Shown in pieces: positions 9,745 through 17,679 of a DNA stretch of 64,000 nucleotides. The position numbers and the translations under genes are program-made. The notes under the pieces were generated by a model. It saw nothing but the letters and a program-made list of their open reading frames with translations, did not search any database and was not told where the DNA came from. Source of the DNA: Terriglobus albidus (GTDB taxonomy: Bacteria; Acidobacteriota; Terriglobia; Terriglobales; Acidobacteriaceae). The DNA is taken from NCBI RefSeq assembly GCF_025685425.1, contig NZ_JAGTAS010000055.1:171256-235255 (forward strand), in the 5' to 3' direction. Within the stretch, counting starts at the first letter, position 1. The number at the start of each line of letters is the position of its first letter.

Positions 9745-9918
9745 TTAAGAGGGGTCGTACACGCGGACCGAAACTACCGCTCGTTCTACTTCGAAGTAAT
9801 CGCGCCGCTCATGCCGTTGGGGTAGAACCCGACCGATGTTGCCCCTCTGGCGTAAACAATGTTCAGTATTTGCGATGGTGTCCTCAGGACTCTCTTCACG
9901 GTACGAAACGTAAATCAT
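9745..9918 (-). CDS. hypothetical 57-residue protein
   Basis: A short frame from ATG 9918 to TAA at 9745, with purine-rich GAGAGGACCGGAAG immediately upstream. The product begins MIYVSYREESPEDTI and is rich in Arg and Glu (RQRGNIGRVLPQRHERRDYF), with no signal peptide or membrane segment. I do not recognise it. It diverges from the HEAT-repeat operon, and the paired TetR-type operator sites at 9988-10035 lie between the two starts, so it could be part of that regulon. It may instead be a remnant, since about 200 bases around it hold only broken frames. Confidence 0.4.
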   Translation of the reverse strand: MIYVSYREESPEDTIANTEHCLRQRGNIGRVLPQRHERRDYFEVERAVVSVRVYDPS

Positions 9919-9987
9919 CTTCCGGTCCTCTCACGGGTACAACCCAGGGGCGACAAACCGCTTAATAGGAATATCCAGGAATCAATC

Positions 9988-10000
9988 TAGACATTGACCA
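9988..10000 (+). promoter_or_regulatory. operator-like site A of the TetR regulon
   Basis: TAGACATTGACCA, matching the local consensus TAGACAnTGTCTA at 10 of 12 informative positions. Its centre (9994) is 35 bp from that of site B, the same spacing seen at the two other target promoters. It lies upstream of the HEAT-repeat operon and of the divergent 57-residue frame. Confidence 0.7.
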
Positions 10001-10022
10001 GATCAACCATTTAAAGGCAAAC

Positions 10023-10035
10023 TAGACATTGACTA
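10023..10035 (+). promoter_or_regulatory. operator-like site B of the TetR regulon
   Basis: TAGACATTGACTA, matching TAGACAnTGTCTA at 11 of 12 informative positions; the proximal partner of site A. No strong -10 hexamer is seen between the pair and the gene start at 10176. Confidence 0.7.
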
Positions 10036-10175
10036 GATTGTTGCGTAATTGACAGAAGTTCCGACAGGGCGAATCCGTGAGGCTTCCTCTCGTCCGGTAC
10101 CAGACCCACACAATGAATCTGGTGCAAGGGCCTGCCAACAAATGGCAGCTAACACCGCGGAGTTCGAGGAATGTG

Positions 10176-11096
10176 ATGACAAATATCGGAAAAGCAGCAC
10201 TCTCACTCTCTATTTTCTTTGCTTCCATTCCTGGACTAGCGCAGAGTCCCTCGGCTGCGGAGGATACCGCTAAAGCAGTGCTTTATCAGGCTACTGCTTC
10301 CAACGATCCCCGAGTGCGAGTCAAAGCGGTCGAAGCGACCGCACTGATTGGTGGGGACGAAGATGTACGCACCCAGATCGAGCATTTTCTTACTGACAAG
10401 AATGTGGACGTTCGGGTGGCTGCCGTAACGACTTTGGCCGGTCACGCCTTCCAGGCAAGCATTCCTTCTCTCGAGAATGTGCTCAAGACGGACAAAGTTC
10501 CGGAGGTCCAGTTCGCTGCGGCGAAAGCCCTCGATGCCCTCAAAGATCCTGAGGGTCGGAGCTGGTTGATCGATGTCTATGCGGGAACTGAAAAGGGGAA
10601 ATCCGGCCCGCTGGCAGAGCGATCACGTAAGTTTTTGGCTAACTTCCACTCTTTCGAATCTGCAGGAACATTTCTTGTGACGCAGGGAGTCGGCTATGCC
10701 CCGATCCCCGGCGCAAGTGAGGCATGTTCCGCGCTTTTGGACCTGATTTCCGACCAGGATCTTTCCCCAAGGGCCACGGCGCTCTTGTTGGTTGGGCGTG
10801 ACGCAGACCAGTCTATCGACCAGCTGCTGGAGCAGGCGCTCAAAGATGGCGACTGGTCTGTCCGCGCGACCGCCACCCAGGTGATCGCACTCACGAATCG
10901 GCAAAATTTGCAGGAGAGCCTTACCCCACTCCTTCACGACAAAAATGAAAGAGTCCGACTGCAGGCGGCTGGAGCATACCTGCGATTGATCACTCTCTCA
11001 GAATGGAATTCATCCTTCAAAGCAGCTCGATCCAGACAAGAAGTCTTGAAGACAGGCACGGAGCAAAGCAGCCGCGCCGACACCAATAAACTTTGA
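10176..11096 (+). CDS. exported HEAT-repeat protein
   Basis: 306 residues from ATG 10176 with GAGGA just upstream; the longer frame from 10077 has no signal at its front, whereas this start gives MTNIGKAALSLSIFFASIPGLAQ, a Sec signal peptide. The mature part is made of HEAT/PBS-lyase-like helical repeats: DPRVRVKAVEATALIG, DKNVDVRVAAVTTLAG, DKVPEVQFAAAKALDAL, DGDWSVRATATQVIAL and DKNERVRLQAAGAYLRL. Such repeats form curved binding surfaces; no enzymatic motif is visible, so a periplasmic scaffold is inferred. It is the first gene of an operon with the next two genes and stands behind operator sites A and B. Confidence 0.85.
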   Translation: MTNIGKAALSLSIFFASIPGLAQSPSAAEDTAKAVLYQATASNDPRVRVKAVEATALIGGDEDVRTQIEHFLTDKNVDVRVAAVTTLAGHAFQASIPSLENVLKTDKVPEVQFAAAKALDALKDPEGRSWLIDVYAGTEKGKSGPLAERSRKFLANFHSFESAGTFLVTQGVGYAPIPGASEACSALLDLISDQDLSPRATALLLVGRDADQSIDQLLEQALKDGDWSVRATATQVIALTNRQNLQESLTPLLHDKNERVRLQAAGAYLRLITLSEWNSSFKAARSRQEVLKTGTEQSSRADTNKL

Positions 11097-11116
11097 AACT
11101 ACATACAAAGGTCCTT

Positions 11117-12193
11117 ATGCCTATCTCGATTTCTATCATCGGCGCTTCAGGATCTGTAGGCGCGACCCTGGCCACGCATATCCTCCGTAGCCATTTGCTG
11201 GGTGCCTATGACCGTCTTCAGCTTGTCGGAAGAGGTATGCCCGCGAGCACTGCCAAACTGTTGGCCACGCGTATCGACCTGCTCGACGCTTTTGATGATC
11301 AACGTGTCGAAATAGAGGCAGTGCCCAACATTGAAGATGTTGATGGCGATATCGTCATTGTATGCGCCGGAAATACGATTTCGCCCAGGCTGATGAACCG
11401 ACGGGATCTGGGCGCAGCCAATCTTCCGATCTTTGAAAATATCGCGCAGGCCTGTGCCTCGCGTGTTCCTGAAGCGCTCTCTATTGTTGTCAGTAATCCG
11501 GTAGAGCTCGGAGTACAGGTCCTCTCTGGGAAACTCGATCGGCATCGTGTCCTTGGAATGGGGGCTCAGCAGGATTCGTTGCGCTTTGCCCGCGCGATCG
11601 CAAAAGACCTGGGTATCAGCCGTCACGAAGTACATGCGTCAGTTCTCGGCGAACATGGCCAGGCTATGGTTCCTTTGTGGAGCACCGTTGAACTTATGGC
11701 TTCAGATCCAGCCCTCCGAAGTGCTCTTTCCGAGCTAAAAGAATGGAGTGGAGCTGTCCCGCTTAAGGAAAGAGTGGCAGCACTACAAAAGGAGATTTCA
11801 GAACTCCTTCGCTCAGAAAATATTGCAGAAGCCTATGAGGTGACTCGGCGCGCCACGCCCGATGCTCGAATCATGGTCGAACCGGCCATCACAGGACACG
11901 CGATGCACTCGACACCGGATGCAACCGCAAATGCTACGCTACAGTGTCTCTCGGCCGTTCTGACGAACGATCACCGGCGCATTCACGGTCAGGTACTCCT
12001 TCGCGGTGAGTTTCTTGGACTCAATGGAATTTGCGGTGTTCCACTCAATGTAAATCGAGACGGTTGGCAAGCTGCACAGCTCGATACCCTGACAGACGAA
12101 GAGCAGGTGCAAATCAGGGGTGCCGCCCGTTCGATCGGTGACTATCTGAAGACCATCTATGCCGAGACCGGCCTGCTCTCGAAGCTCCCATGA
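11117..12193 (+). CDS. malate/lactate dehydrogenase family protein
   Basis: 358 residues from ATG 11117 with AAAGG at 11106-11110. An alternative TTG at 11093 overlaps the preceding stop but lacks a ribosome site. The N-terminus is a Rossmann fold (ISIIGASGSVG, a GxxGxxG dinucleotide loop). Substrate-loop arginines appear in ISPRLMNRRDL, the orienting Arg in DSLRFARAIA, and the catalytic His in LGEHGQAMVPLW. It should reduce or oxidise a 2-keto/2-hydroxy acid with NAD(H). The insert after about residue 210 (LKEWSGAVPLKERVAALQ) and a C-terminus with GVPLNVNRDG suggest a divergent branch, so malate is not certain. It sits between a HEAT-repeat gene and a signalling phosphatase, away from central metabolism genes. 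Confidence 0.8.
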   Translation: MPISISIIGASGSVGATLATHILRSHLLGAYDRLQLVGRGMPASTAKLLATRIDLLDAFDDQRVEIEAVPNIEDVDGDIVIVCAGNTISPRLMNRRDLGAANLPIFENIAQACASRVPEALSIVVSNPVELGVQVLSGKLDRHRVLGMGAQQDSLRFARAIAKDLGISRHEVHASVLGEHGQAMVPLWSTVELMASDPALRSALSELKEWSGAVPLKERVAALQKEISELLRSENIAEAYEVTRRATPDARIMVEPAITGHAMHSTPDATANATLQCLSAVLTNDHRRIHGQVLLRGEFLGLNGICGVPLNVNRDGWQAAQLDTLTDEEQVQIRGAARSIGDYLKTIYAETGLLSKLP

Positions 12194-13284
12194 AACCTGC
12201 GAATCTTTATTCTGATACCCCTGCGTTGATCGCGGGCATGCTGAACGCGGTGGTCCTAGCTGCTCTTGCTGCCGTCGCGTACGCTGACTGGATCGTTGTT
12301 ACCGACGCATCGCTGGCCTACCTATATGTGCTACCAATCGCGCTCTGCGCTCTAGTGAACCCCCTCACGTTCACCGTTACTCTGGCCGCCATCTGCACGT
12401 TCCTGGGAGATGTCTTCGGGCCAGCCCGGGATTCGTTGTATTGGAGGATGGTCCACAATACTGTTCACCTGACCAGCTTCCTGATCGTCGGATCGCTCGT
12501 TACTCTCATCGCACGTCAACGTAATCGTATGGCTGACGTGGTGCGGGAGCAACGCGACGCATATGAGCAGGATCTGCTACTGGCAGCCCAGGTACAGCGT
12601 CGTGTACTGCCCAAGCCTCTCAGTTTTCCGGAGATTGATATTACTGGGCAGATGACGACGGCCCGTCTTCTCGGCGGAGACTACTACGACTTTTTCTCGA
12701 TCTCAGAGCACCTCATCGATATCGTGATCGCCGATGTCTCAGGAAAAGGAATCGCGGCCGCACTCTTAATGCCATCGCTGGCGGTTGCCCTGCGTTTGCG
12801 TGCAAGGGAACTGGAAGGTCCGGCGCAAATCATCGCAGATCTCAACGAAGTCCTGTTGGAAATAACAAGTTCATCAACCTTCGTAACGATGTTCTACGCA
12901 CGTTTTAACCGCACCACGCGGACCTTGCAATATACCAACGCGGGACACAATCCGCCATTGTTCTTGTCAGCTGAATCGCGCGAACTACAACAGTTGGATA
13001 AGGCTGGAGGCCCGGTGCTCGGCTTACTCAGCAGTGCAGAATACACCGAGACATCCATCGGGCTCGGAGAAGGCGACGTGCTGCTCCTCTATACCGATGG
13101 CATTACGGAGCAGGAGAATCCACAGCGCGAGGAGTTCTCCGTTGAGAGACTAGCGGATGTCATCTGCCGGGAAAACGGTGCGTCCGCAGCCCGGATTGCT
13201 GATCATATTGCGGATGCCGTGACAAGATTTGCTGGATCTGCTGGACAAAACGATGACTCTACAATACTCGTGTTGAAGACATAA
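12190..13284 (+). CDS. membrane-anchored SpoIIE-type PP2C serine phosphatase
   Basis: 364 residues; ATG 12190 overlaps the TGA of the dehydrogenase gene (ATGA), indicating translational coupling. About four N-terminal membrane helices (MLNAVVLAALAAVAYADWIV, LAYLYVLPIALCALVNPL, FTVTLAAICTFLGDVFG, HLTSFLIVGSLVTLIA) are followed by a short coiled linker (RQRNRMADVVREQRDAYEQD). The RsbU/SpoIIE domain then begins with QVQRRVLPKPLSFP. Metal-binding aspartates are seen in GGDYYDFF, DVSGKGIAAALLMPSL and YTDGITEQENP, and the end reads QNDDSTILVL. Such enzymes dephosphorylate anti-sigma-factor antagonists. No partner anti-sigma gene is in the window. Confidence 0.9.
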   Translation: MKPANLYSDTPALIAGMLNAVVLAALAAVAYADWIVVTDASLAYLYVLPIALCALVNPLTFTVTLAAICTFLGDVFGPARDSLYWRMVHNTVHLTSFLIVGSLVTLIARQRNRMADVVREQRDAYEQDLLLAAQVQRRVLPKPLSFPEIDITGQMTTARLLGGDYYDFFSISEHLIDIVIADVSGKGIAAALLMPSLAVALRLRARELEGPAQIIADLNEVLLEITSSSTFVTMFYARFNRTTRTLQYTNAGHNPPLFLSAESRELQQLDKAGGPVLGLLSSAEYTETSIGLGEGDVLLLYTDGITEQENPQREEFSVERLADVICRENGASAARIADHIADAVTRFAGSAGQNDDSTILVLKT

Positions 13285-13528
13285 CGGCATACTTTATGTG
13301 GCCTCAGGCCCCTCCTAAAAGTGTGATACCTATGCAGAGGGGCCATGATGGAACTGGTAGTGTTCAGGCGCACCGGGATCCGTCGATGGATCAGAGCTGC
13401 CGCGGGAGGATAGGTCTGACTGTTCTCCGACTGCGAAAAAGAAACACTCGGCTCGAAGATGGATTTCGCGTTATTGAAGGCGTTGGTAACGTCGGATGAT
13501 CTTCGACGAGCGCTTGTGATCTGTTCCT

Positions 13529-13981
13529 TCAGTTATCTGCGGTTACTTCCCGGCGCTTTGCCATCTCCTGTACATTGCGCAACATCGTATTGAGGCGGGC
13601 TCTACCTTCTGGAGAGCCCTCAACGATGCGCTCGATGTTCCGCATCCATTCAGGAAGATTCATCTTTTCTCGGAAACCGGCGAGGTGCGGGTGTATCTTG
13701 GCGTACTGGAAGTACATCTCCTGGCAGACATCGTAGATGAGCGCAGGTTCAAGCGCGCCGTGGAGGGCGAACCCCGCAACCATATCCCAGTATCCGTATA
13801 CCTGCAGGATGTACGCCCCCTCCTGCTTGCCGGAAGCGACCAGGGACACCAACTCATCGGCCGAAGCCGGCAAGAACGCTCCGCCGATGTAGCTGCGGGC
13901 TTGGCGCATCACTGGTTCACGCCGAAGCTCATAAAGTTTCAGAATCAACTCGGCTTGTCGGATAGAAATCTCGGTTGGCAT
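13529..13981 (-). CDS. conserved hypothetical protein, last gene of the DUF4410 operon
   Basis: 150 residues. The start is taken as ATG 13981 (MPTEISIRQ) because AGGAG lies about 7 bases upstream; a second ATG directly before it at 13984 is possible. No signal peptide or membrane segment is seen. The sequence looks mostly helical (RQAELILKLYELRREPVMRQ; IYDVCQEMYFQYAKIHP; ARLNTMLRNVQEMAKR) with a compact aromatic middle (YILQVYGYWDMVAGFAL). I do not recognise the family. It follows the cupin gene by 31 bases on the same strand and should share its promoter, so it probably belongs to the same TetR-controlled unit. Confidence 0.7.
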   Translation of the reverse strand: MPTEISIRQAELILKLYELRREPVMRQARSYIGGAFLPASADELVSLVASGKQEGAYILQVYGYWDMVAGFALHGALEPALIYDVCQEMYFQYAKIHPHLAGFREKMNLPEWMRNIERIVEGSPEGRARLNTMLRNVQEMAKRREVTADN

Positions 13982-14012
13982 CATAGTTCTCCTTATTTGT
14001 GGTGTCGATCTC

Positions 14013-14462
14013 TCAAGCATCCAAAGGCTTCTCAGCTGGCAGAAAAGTAATTCCGTACGGAGCAGAGATATCAATAACCCGATTCATCTCAGGCGGCATT
14101 GGGAGTTTGGATAACTCTTCGAGATAAATATCCAGGCCACCGGGAATGACTGTCGTTTGAATGCAGCCCATCTCGGCGCCACGGTTGCGGAACGTGTGCA
14201 CTTGACCTCGCAACGTGAAAGCGTTTTGCATTCCGTCGAGCGGATGCCATTTGCGACCATCGAAGATCTCGAACTCGCCTTGGATGACGGTGAACAGCTC
14301 ATCTTCGTTTGCGTGGGCGTGGGGCGGCGGCCCTCCGCCGGGGCCGGAATACTGCCGCAGCACACAGAAACTACCGTTGGTTTCCGCACTGGTGACGAGG
14401 ATTTCGACCAGTTCGCCGAATACATGAAACTTCTTCTTCACTTCAGACATAGAGATATCCAT
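14013..14462 (-). CDS. single-domain cupin protein
   Basis: 149 residues with a cupin barrel. Motif 1 reads GGGPPPHAHANEDELFTVIQGEFEIFDG broken here as PPPHAHANEDELF and VIQGEFEIF, giving the usual His-x-His-(x)4-Glu metal ligands. Motif 2 (RGQVHTFRNRG) carries the fourth His. Small cupins of this type bind a divalent metal and act as dioxygenases, isomerases or sensors; the reaction cannot be read here. There is no signal peptide, so it is cytoplasmic, unlike the two exported proteins encoded upstream in the operon. An internal ATG at 14450 is an alternative start. Confidence 0.82.
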   Translation of the reverse strand: MDISMSEVKKKFHVFGELVEILVTSAETNGSFCVLRQYSGPGGGPPPHAHANEDELFTVIQGEFEIFDGRKWHPLDGMQNAFTLRGQVHTFRNRGAEMGCIQTTVIPGGLDIYLEELSKLPMPPEMNRVIDISAPYGITFLPAEKPLDA

Positions 14463-14546
14463 TCATAGGGTGATGCTGGACAGAGACAGGCATCGCGTTG
14501 CTCCTTCCGCTGTCCACATAGGTCAAATTCGGTGAGCCTGGGTGTT

Positions 14547-15911
14547 TTACGGGAGAGGTTTGACGGCGGGCGGATGCCAGCTGCCATTTAGGATCTCGGC
14601 CTCCGGCCAATACAGCCGCAACATCAGGTTGAAAGGGCCTTCGCCGCATGGCAGCCAGTTCGCTTCGTGAGCCGGCCCAGGGTTCTGATTCTGGATGTAC
14701 AGATCCAGGGAGCCGTCAGGATTGACCTTCAAGTGGTCACGGTCTCCGATTGCGTACCGGTTGATGGGGTTTGCAATGAAGTAGCCCTCCTTGTCGTAGG
14801 CCGTAACCGACCAGAATGCCCGTACTGGCGGCAGCTGGGATGCTTCGAAGTGCAGACGGTAGCTCCTCGATCCATTCAGGGCTTCTCCGTTTGCATCGGT
14901 TGAGTTACCGATGTAGACCGCGTCTTCCGCAGGGTTAGCGCCTACCGCGATGCGCGCCGTTACGGCACGCGCGACGTAGTTGGCGCCATACCGCCCCACT
15001 GTGCCCTGGAACGAGCTCCAGCCAGGTTTCAGTGCCGCCCCTGACGCCACATACTTTTCAATATGCGCCGCTGCTGCCTTTACACCCTCTTCCAGAGCGG
15101 CTCGCTGTTCAGCTGTCAGTTTGGATGGATCGAAGTCCTGCCCCGGAACTAAGCCGATACGAGCCAACTGCTGCATGACCGGCGCATCCTCTGCGTGAGG
15201 AGGGTTGATCTTCATGGCCGTTGCGAATGCGGCGAAGAACGCTTCTGGCGTCATGGCCTTGATCTGCTCGGGCGCCGTCGGACCGCTCATGGCCGGCCGC
15301 GTGACCGGCGGCGTTGGCTTTTGGTCCTGCCCAGGGTACTGGCTCAAGGGGACCAAACGCATTCCACGTTGAAAGGCATGGACATTGTCATAATCGGCTA
15401 CGCCATTCGTTTGCGTGCGCCCAAGCAGCCACACAAGATTGGTCGGCGCATCGATACGAACCACGTGATCGGGCAGCTTGGCGCTCCATCCCGGACCGAC
15501 CAGGGCATACCATGCCTCCGAGGTCCCGGTGGTTCGCTTACCAGGATCCGCAAACGTCTCCGTCCAGGCATCCATGAACTGCAGCAGGTAGTATCGTCCC
15601 GCTGAATCCGGTACATGCAGCAACATCGGTTCTTTAGAGACGTCGATCCATGCCGTGGAGTAAAGCGTGTCCGCATTGGGACGAACGATGGTGTGGAAAT
15701 TAGCATCCGGAAAGGCCGCCACGTGAAGCAGATGGTTGGTCGGCATCGACGCGCGGGTGGTCTCGAGCATCACCAGAGGATAGGCGTAGACATACGCCTT
15801 CTCTGCGATACTCTGGACCTCGGCAGGCGTGGGATCTTGTGCATTGAGATTCGACATAACAGAGAACATTACAGTAGCCACTCCTGAAAGGAACCAAATC
15901 CTTGGTTTCAT
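14547..15911 (-). CDS. exported DUF1254/DUF1214 protein
   Basis: 454 residues from ATG 15911, which follows GAGGAAG; an upstream frame to 15974 lacks a signal. The N-terminus (MKPRIWFLSGVATVMFSVMS) is a signal peptide. Residues about 30-200 form a DUF1254 domain (AYVYAYPLVMLE, FHTIVRPNADTLYSTAWIDV, RYYLLQFMDAWTETFADPG) and about 330-450 a DUF1214 domain (GANYVARAVTARIAVGANP, YRLHFEASQLPPVRAFWSVT, WLPCGEGPFNLMLRLYWPE). The pair is widespread and its reaction is unknown. It lies 20 bases downstream of the DUF4410 gene, in the same operon. Confidence 0.88.
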   Translation of the reverse strand: MKPRIWFLSGVATVMFSVMSNLNAQDPTPAEVQSIAEKAYVYAYPLVMLETTRASMPTNHLLHVAAFPDANFHTIVRPNADTLYSTAWIDVSKEPMLLHVPDSAGRYYLLQFMDAWTETFADPGKRTTGTSEAWYALVGPGWSAKLPDHVVRIDAPTNLVWLLGRTQTNGVADYDNVHAFQRGMRLVPLSQYPGQDQKPTPPVTRPAMSGPTAPEQIKAMTPEAFFAAFATAMKINPPHAEDAPVMQQLARIGLVPGQDFDPSKLTAEQRAALEEGVKAAAAHIEKYVASGAALKPGWSSFQGTVGRYGANYVARAVTARIAVGANPAEDAVYIGNSTDANGEALNGSRSYRLHFEASQLPPVRAFWSVTAYDKEGYFIANPINRYAIGDRDHLKVNPDGSLDLYIQNQNPGPAHEANWLPCGEGPFNLMLRLYWPEAEILNGSWHPPAVKPLP

Positions 15912-15931
15912 TGTTTTCTTCCTCGCCCGCG

Positions 15932-16720
15932 CTACTGGGCGTCCTTGGCGGCGCCGGGAGCAGCGGAAATCCAACCCTGCGCGATCATGCGGCTCTCCAC
16001 TTCCCTGGCAGCAGCAGCAGCAAGACGAGAGGAATCACCCTGCACCGTGGCTTTACCATCAGTACCGCCACTTGCAGCTACACTTGTCGCTGCGGATCCG
16101 ATGCCCATTGTTTCCACGGCTCCGGGCTTTTTGCCGCTCACCGAATCCACTTCGAACTCCGCCAGCAGTACCGGCCCGTTCGGGGTAATCAAGGACACGA
16201 TGACGTCTGCCTGCACATCGCTCGCGCCTCGGCCGAGACCGATCATCATCCTGGCGGCCTTGTTGCCCTGTTTGATCGTTGTAAAGTTACCGCGGATGAT
16301 CAGGCTGCCAATCGAAGGCGGCTCATTGGCATCGAGGGATACCTCGCGGGTTGGGACACCTGTCTTCGTCAGGCTGGAGACGAGGGTCTTGGAAAAGGAA
16401 GCCCGGACATGGTTCGCAACGTTGGCCGGATCCTCCTCCTTCCCGGTGTCTCCCTTGATGTGCGCAATCGGATCGTGAGACAGGATATGCGCCGCCGGCG
16501 AGTGATCGATGGTGATGACTTCACCAGGTACATCGAAGTGGTGAACTAGGATCTCTGTGGGCGTCGGAAGCTTTTCGTGGTCTCTGTACTCGGCAACGAC
16601 AGTCACCTTTGTGGTGCCAACCAGTACTTTCTCCGCGGCATTCTGTGCCTGCGCCGCAACAGAGACCGCAAAAATCAATGCTGCGACGAGGCAGGCTTGG
16701 CGCTTTCTAATTGTCTTCAC
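15932..16720 (-). CDS. exported DUF4410-like protein, first gene of the operon
   Basis: 262 residues from GTG 16720, with GGAGGA directly upstream. A Sec signal peptide (RQACLVAALIFAVSVAAQAQ) is followed by a domain with alternating beta strands (TKVTVVAEYRDHEKLPTP, RASFSKTLVSSLTKTG, GSLIIRGNFTTIKQGNKAAR, VQADVIVSLI). The order of the strands and the GNKAARMMIGLGRG stretch match DUF4410, a family of secreted proteins of unknown role. The C-terminal 60 residues are Ala/Gly-rich. Its promoter has a consensus-like -35 and -10 overlapped by two operator-like sites of the TetR regulon. Confidence 0.75.
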   Translation of the reverse strand: MKTIRKRQACLVAALIFAVSVAAQAQNAAEKVLVGTTKVTVVAEYRDHEKLPTPTEILVHHFDVPGEVITIDHSPAAHILSHDPIAHIKGDTGKEEDPANVANHVRASFSKTLVSSLTKTGVPTREVSLDANEPPSIGSLIIRGNFTTIKQGNKAARMMIGLGRGASDVQADVIVSLITPNGPVLLAEFEVDSVSGKKPGAVETMGIGSAATSVAASGGTDGKATVQGDSSRLAAAAAREVESRMIAQGWISAAPGAAKDAQ

Positions 16721-16741
16721 AGTTCCTCCACAAGAGCAGTT

Positions 16742-16754
16742 CTGACACTGTCAA
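16742..16754 (-). promoter_or_regulatory. operator-like site C' (proximal) of the TetR regulon
   Basis: Contains the perfect 11-bp palindrome TGACACTGTCA (16743-16753). It overlaps the -10 hexamer of the DUF4410 promoter by one base at 16754 and matches the regulon consensus at 9 of 12 informative positions. Its centre is 34 bp from that of site C. Confidence 0.65.
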
Positions 16755-16782
16755 GATTAGCTAACGGATTCTATCTTGTCAA
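16754..16782 (-). promoter_or_regulatory. promoter of the DUF4410-DUF1254-cupin operon
   Basis: On the minus strand TTGACA (plus 16777-16782), 17-base spacer, TAATCT (plus 16754-16759). This is close to a sigma-70 promoter, and both hexamers are touched by operator-like palindromes, which fits repression. Confidence 0.68.
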
Positions 16783-16788
16783 TGTCTA
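16776..16788 (-). promoter_or_regulatory. operator-like site C (distal) of the TetR regulon
   Basis: Minus strand TAGACATTGACAA, 10 of 12 informative matches to TAGACAnTGTCTA. It covers the -35 hexamer TTGACA of the operon reading leftwards and lies about 90 bases upstream of the divergent regulator gene. Confidence 0.72.
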
Positions 16789-16853
16789 GATAGAATTTTA
16801 ATTTGAACTTTCGCACGAGAAGATTGCCGTCCCCCGTGTCCGGCTGGACTATC

Positions 16854-16866
16854 CTTACACTGTCTA
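16854..16866 (+). promoter_or_regulatory. operator-like site D upstream of the TetR gene
   Basis: CTTACACTGTCTA: one half-site TGTCTA is perfect and the whole matches TAGACACTGTCTA at 10 of 13 positions. It ends 13 bases before the regulator start codon, a place suited to autoregulation. No partner site at 34-36 bp was found. Confidence 0.55.
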
Positions 16867-16879
16867 ATAAAATCGGCGA

Positions 16880-17491
16880 ATGCCCAAGCAGACCATTGAA
16901 AAGTCTTCCTATCACCATGGCGATCTACGCCAGGCCCTCCTCACCTCTGCAGAAACGATTCTGCGGCGCGAGGGTCTGCAATCGCTCACGTTACGGGCTG
17001 TGGCACGGGAAGCCGGCGTCTCGCACGGGGCTCCGGCGCACCACTTTCCGGATCTGGCGAATCTGCTCAGCGAACTGGCGGCTGTCGGCTTTCATCGGCT
17101 CGCCGCAGAGTTGGACAAGACGGACGATGCAACGATCCAGGACCGCATGGCAACCGGGCGCGCCTACGTCAAGTTCGCCATCGAAAACAAGGAGCTCTTC
17201 CAGCTGATGTTCCAGTCCGCCAAGCTTGACTCCAGTAATACGACTCTACGCAACGCGCGATCCAAAGCGATTGCGAGACTCGCCAAAAGTGGAGCAGTCC
17301 CATTGGAGGCCCCCTCTCTCGCGCAGCTGGGAGACATCACAGCGAACTGGGCGGTAGTCCACGGATTTGCACAGCTGTTGCTGGATGGCCGTTTGGCCAC
17401 TATCTTCAAGCTGGCGCCTGAAGGGACCACGGCAATGAACCTTCTCGACGCTGTTCTCACCTCTGTCGCCCGTGCACGAAAGAGCCGGTAA
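16880..17491 (+). CDS. TetR/AcrR-family transcriptional regulator with WHG-type C-terminus
   Basis: 203 residues from ATG 16880. The N-terminal helix-turn-helix is classical: HHGDLRQALLTSAETIL, then LTLRAVAREAGVSHGAPAHH and FPDLANLLSELA (residues about 12-65). The C-terminal ligand domain ends with WAVVHGFAQLLLDGRLATI, the signature of the WHG (TetR_C) subgroup. The protein should dimerise, bind a palindrome and release it on ligand binding; the ligand is unknown. It sits between divergent operons, and copies of one palindrome lie upstream of its own start and of three target genes. This makes it the obvious local repressor. A hairpin follows its stop. Confidence 0.92.
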   Translation: MPKQTIEKSSYHHGDLRQALLTSAETILRREGLQSLTLRAVAREAGVSHGAPAHHFPDLANLLSELAAVGFHRLAAELDKTDDATIQDRMATGRAYVKFAIENKELFQLMFQSAKLDSSNTTLRNARSKAIARLAKSGAVPLEAPSLAQLGDITANWAVVHGFAQLLLDGRLATIFKLAPEGTTAMNLLDAVLTSVARARKSR

Positions 17492-17515
17492 ACCCGCAAA
17501 ATTAGAAAGTTGAAA

Positions 17516-17539
17516 GCCGGTCTCAACCCTGAGACCGGC
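17516..17539 (+). terminator. hairpin after the TetR gene
   Basis: Perfect 10-bp arms GCCGGTCTCA and TGAGACCGGC around loop ACCC, 25 bases after the stop. There is no T-run, so a Rho-independent role is less certain. Confidence 0.6.
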
Positions 17540-17643
17540 GTGATCTGAATCCAGGCATGCTAGGGCGCCAAATCTGACCTCCGGATGAAATCCGTTGGGA
17601 ACTCGCCCAGAAACAGCGCAGAGAGAAAAAAATCACTTACATC

Positions 17644-17656
17644 TTGACACTGGCTA
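17644..17656 (+). promoter_or_regulatory. operator-like site E1 (distal) of the TetR regulon
   Basis: TTGACACTGGCTA, 11 of 13 matches to TAGACACTGTCTA. It overlaps the -35 hexamer of the promoter for the two-module protein; its centre is 36 bp from that of site E3. Confidence 0.68.
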
Positions 17657-17672
17657 CATGCACCTCTATTCT
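17644..17672 (+). promoter_or_regulatory. promoter of the two-module secreted protein gene
   Basis: TTGACA at 17644-17649, 17-base spacer, TATTCT at 17667-17672. The layout mirrors the DUF4410 promoter: a distal operator on the -35 box and a proximal one at or just beyond the -10 box. Confidence 0.68.
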
Positions 17673-17679
17673 GACAATG

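Noticed and set aside
13296..13499. 67-codon frame between the SpoIIE gene and the 150-residue protein gene
   Set aside because: Basic, low-complexity translation without ribosome site; lies in a convergent gap where only 3' ends are expected.
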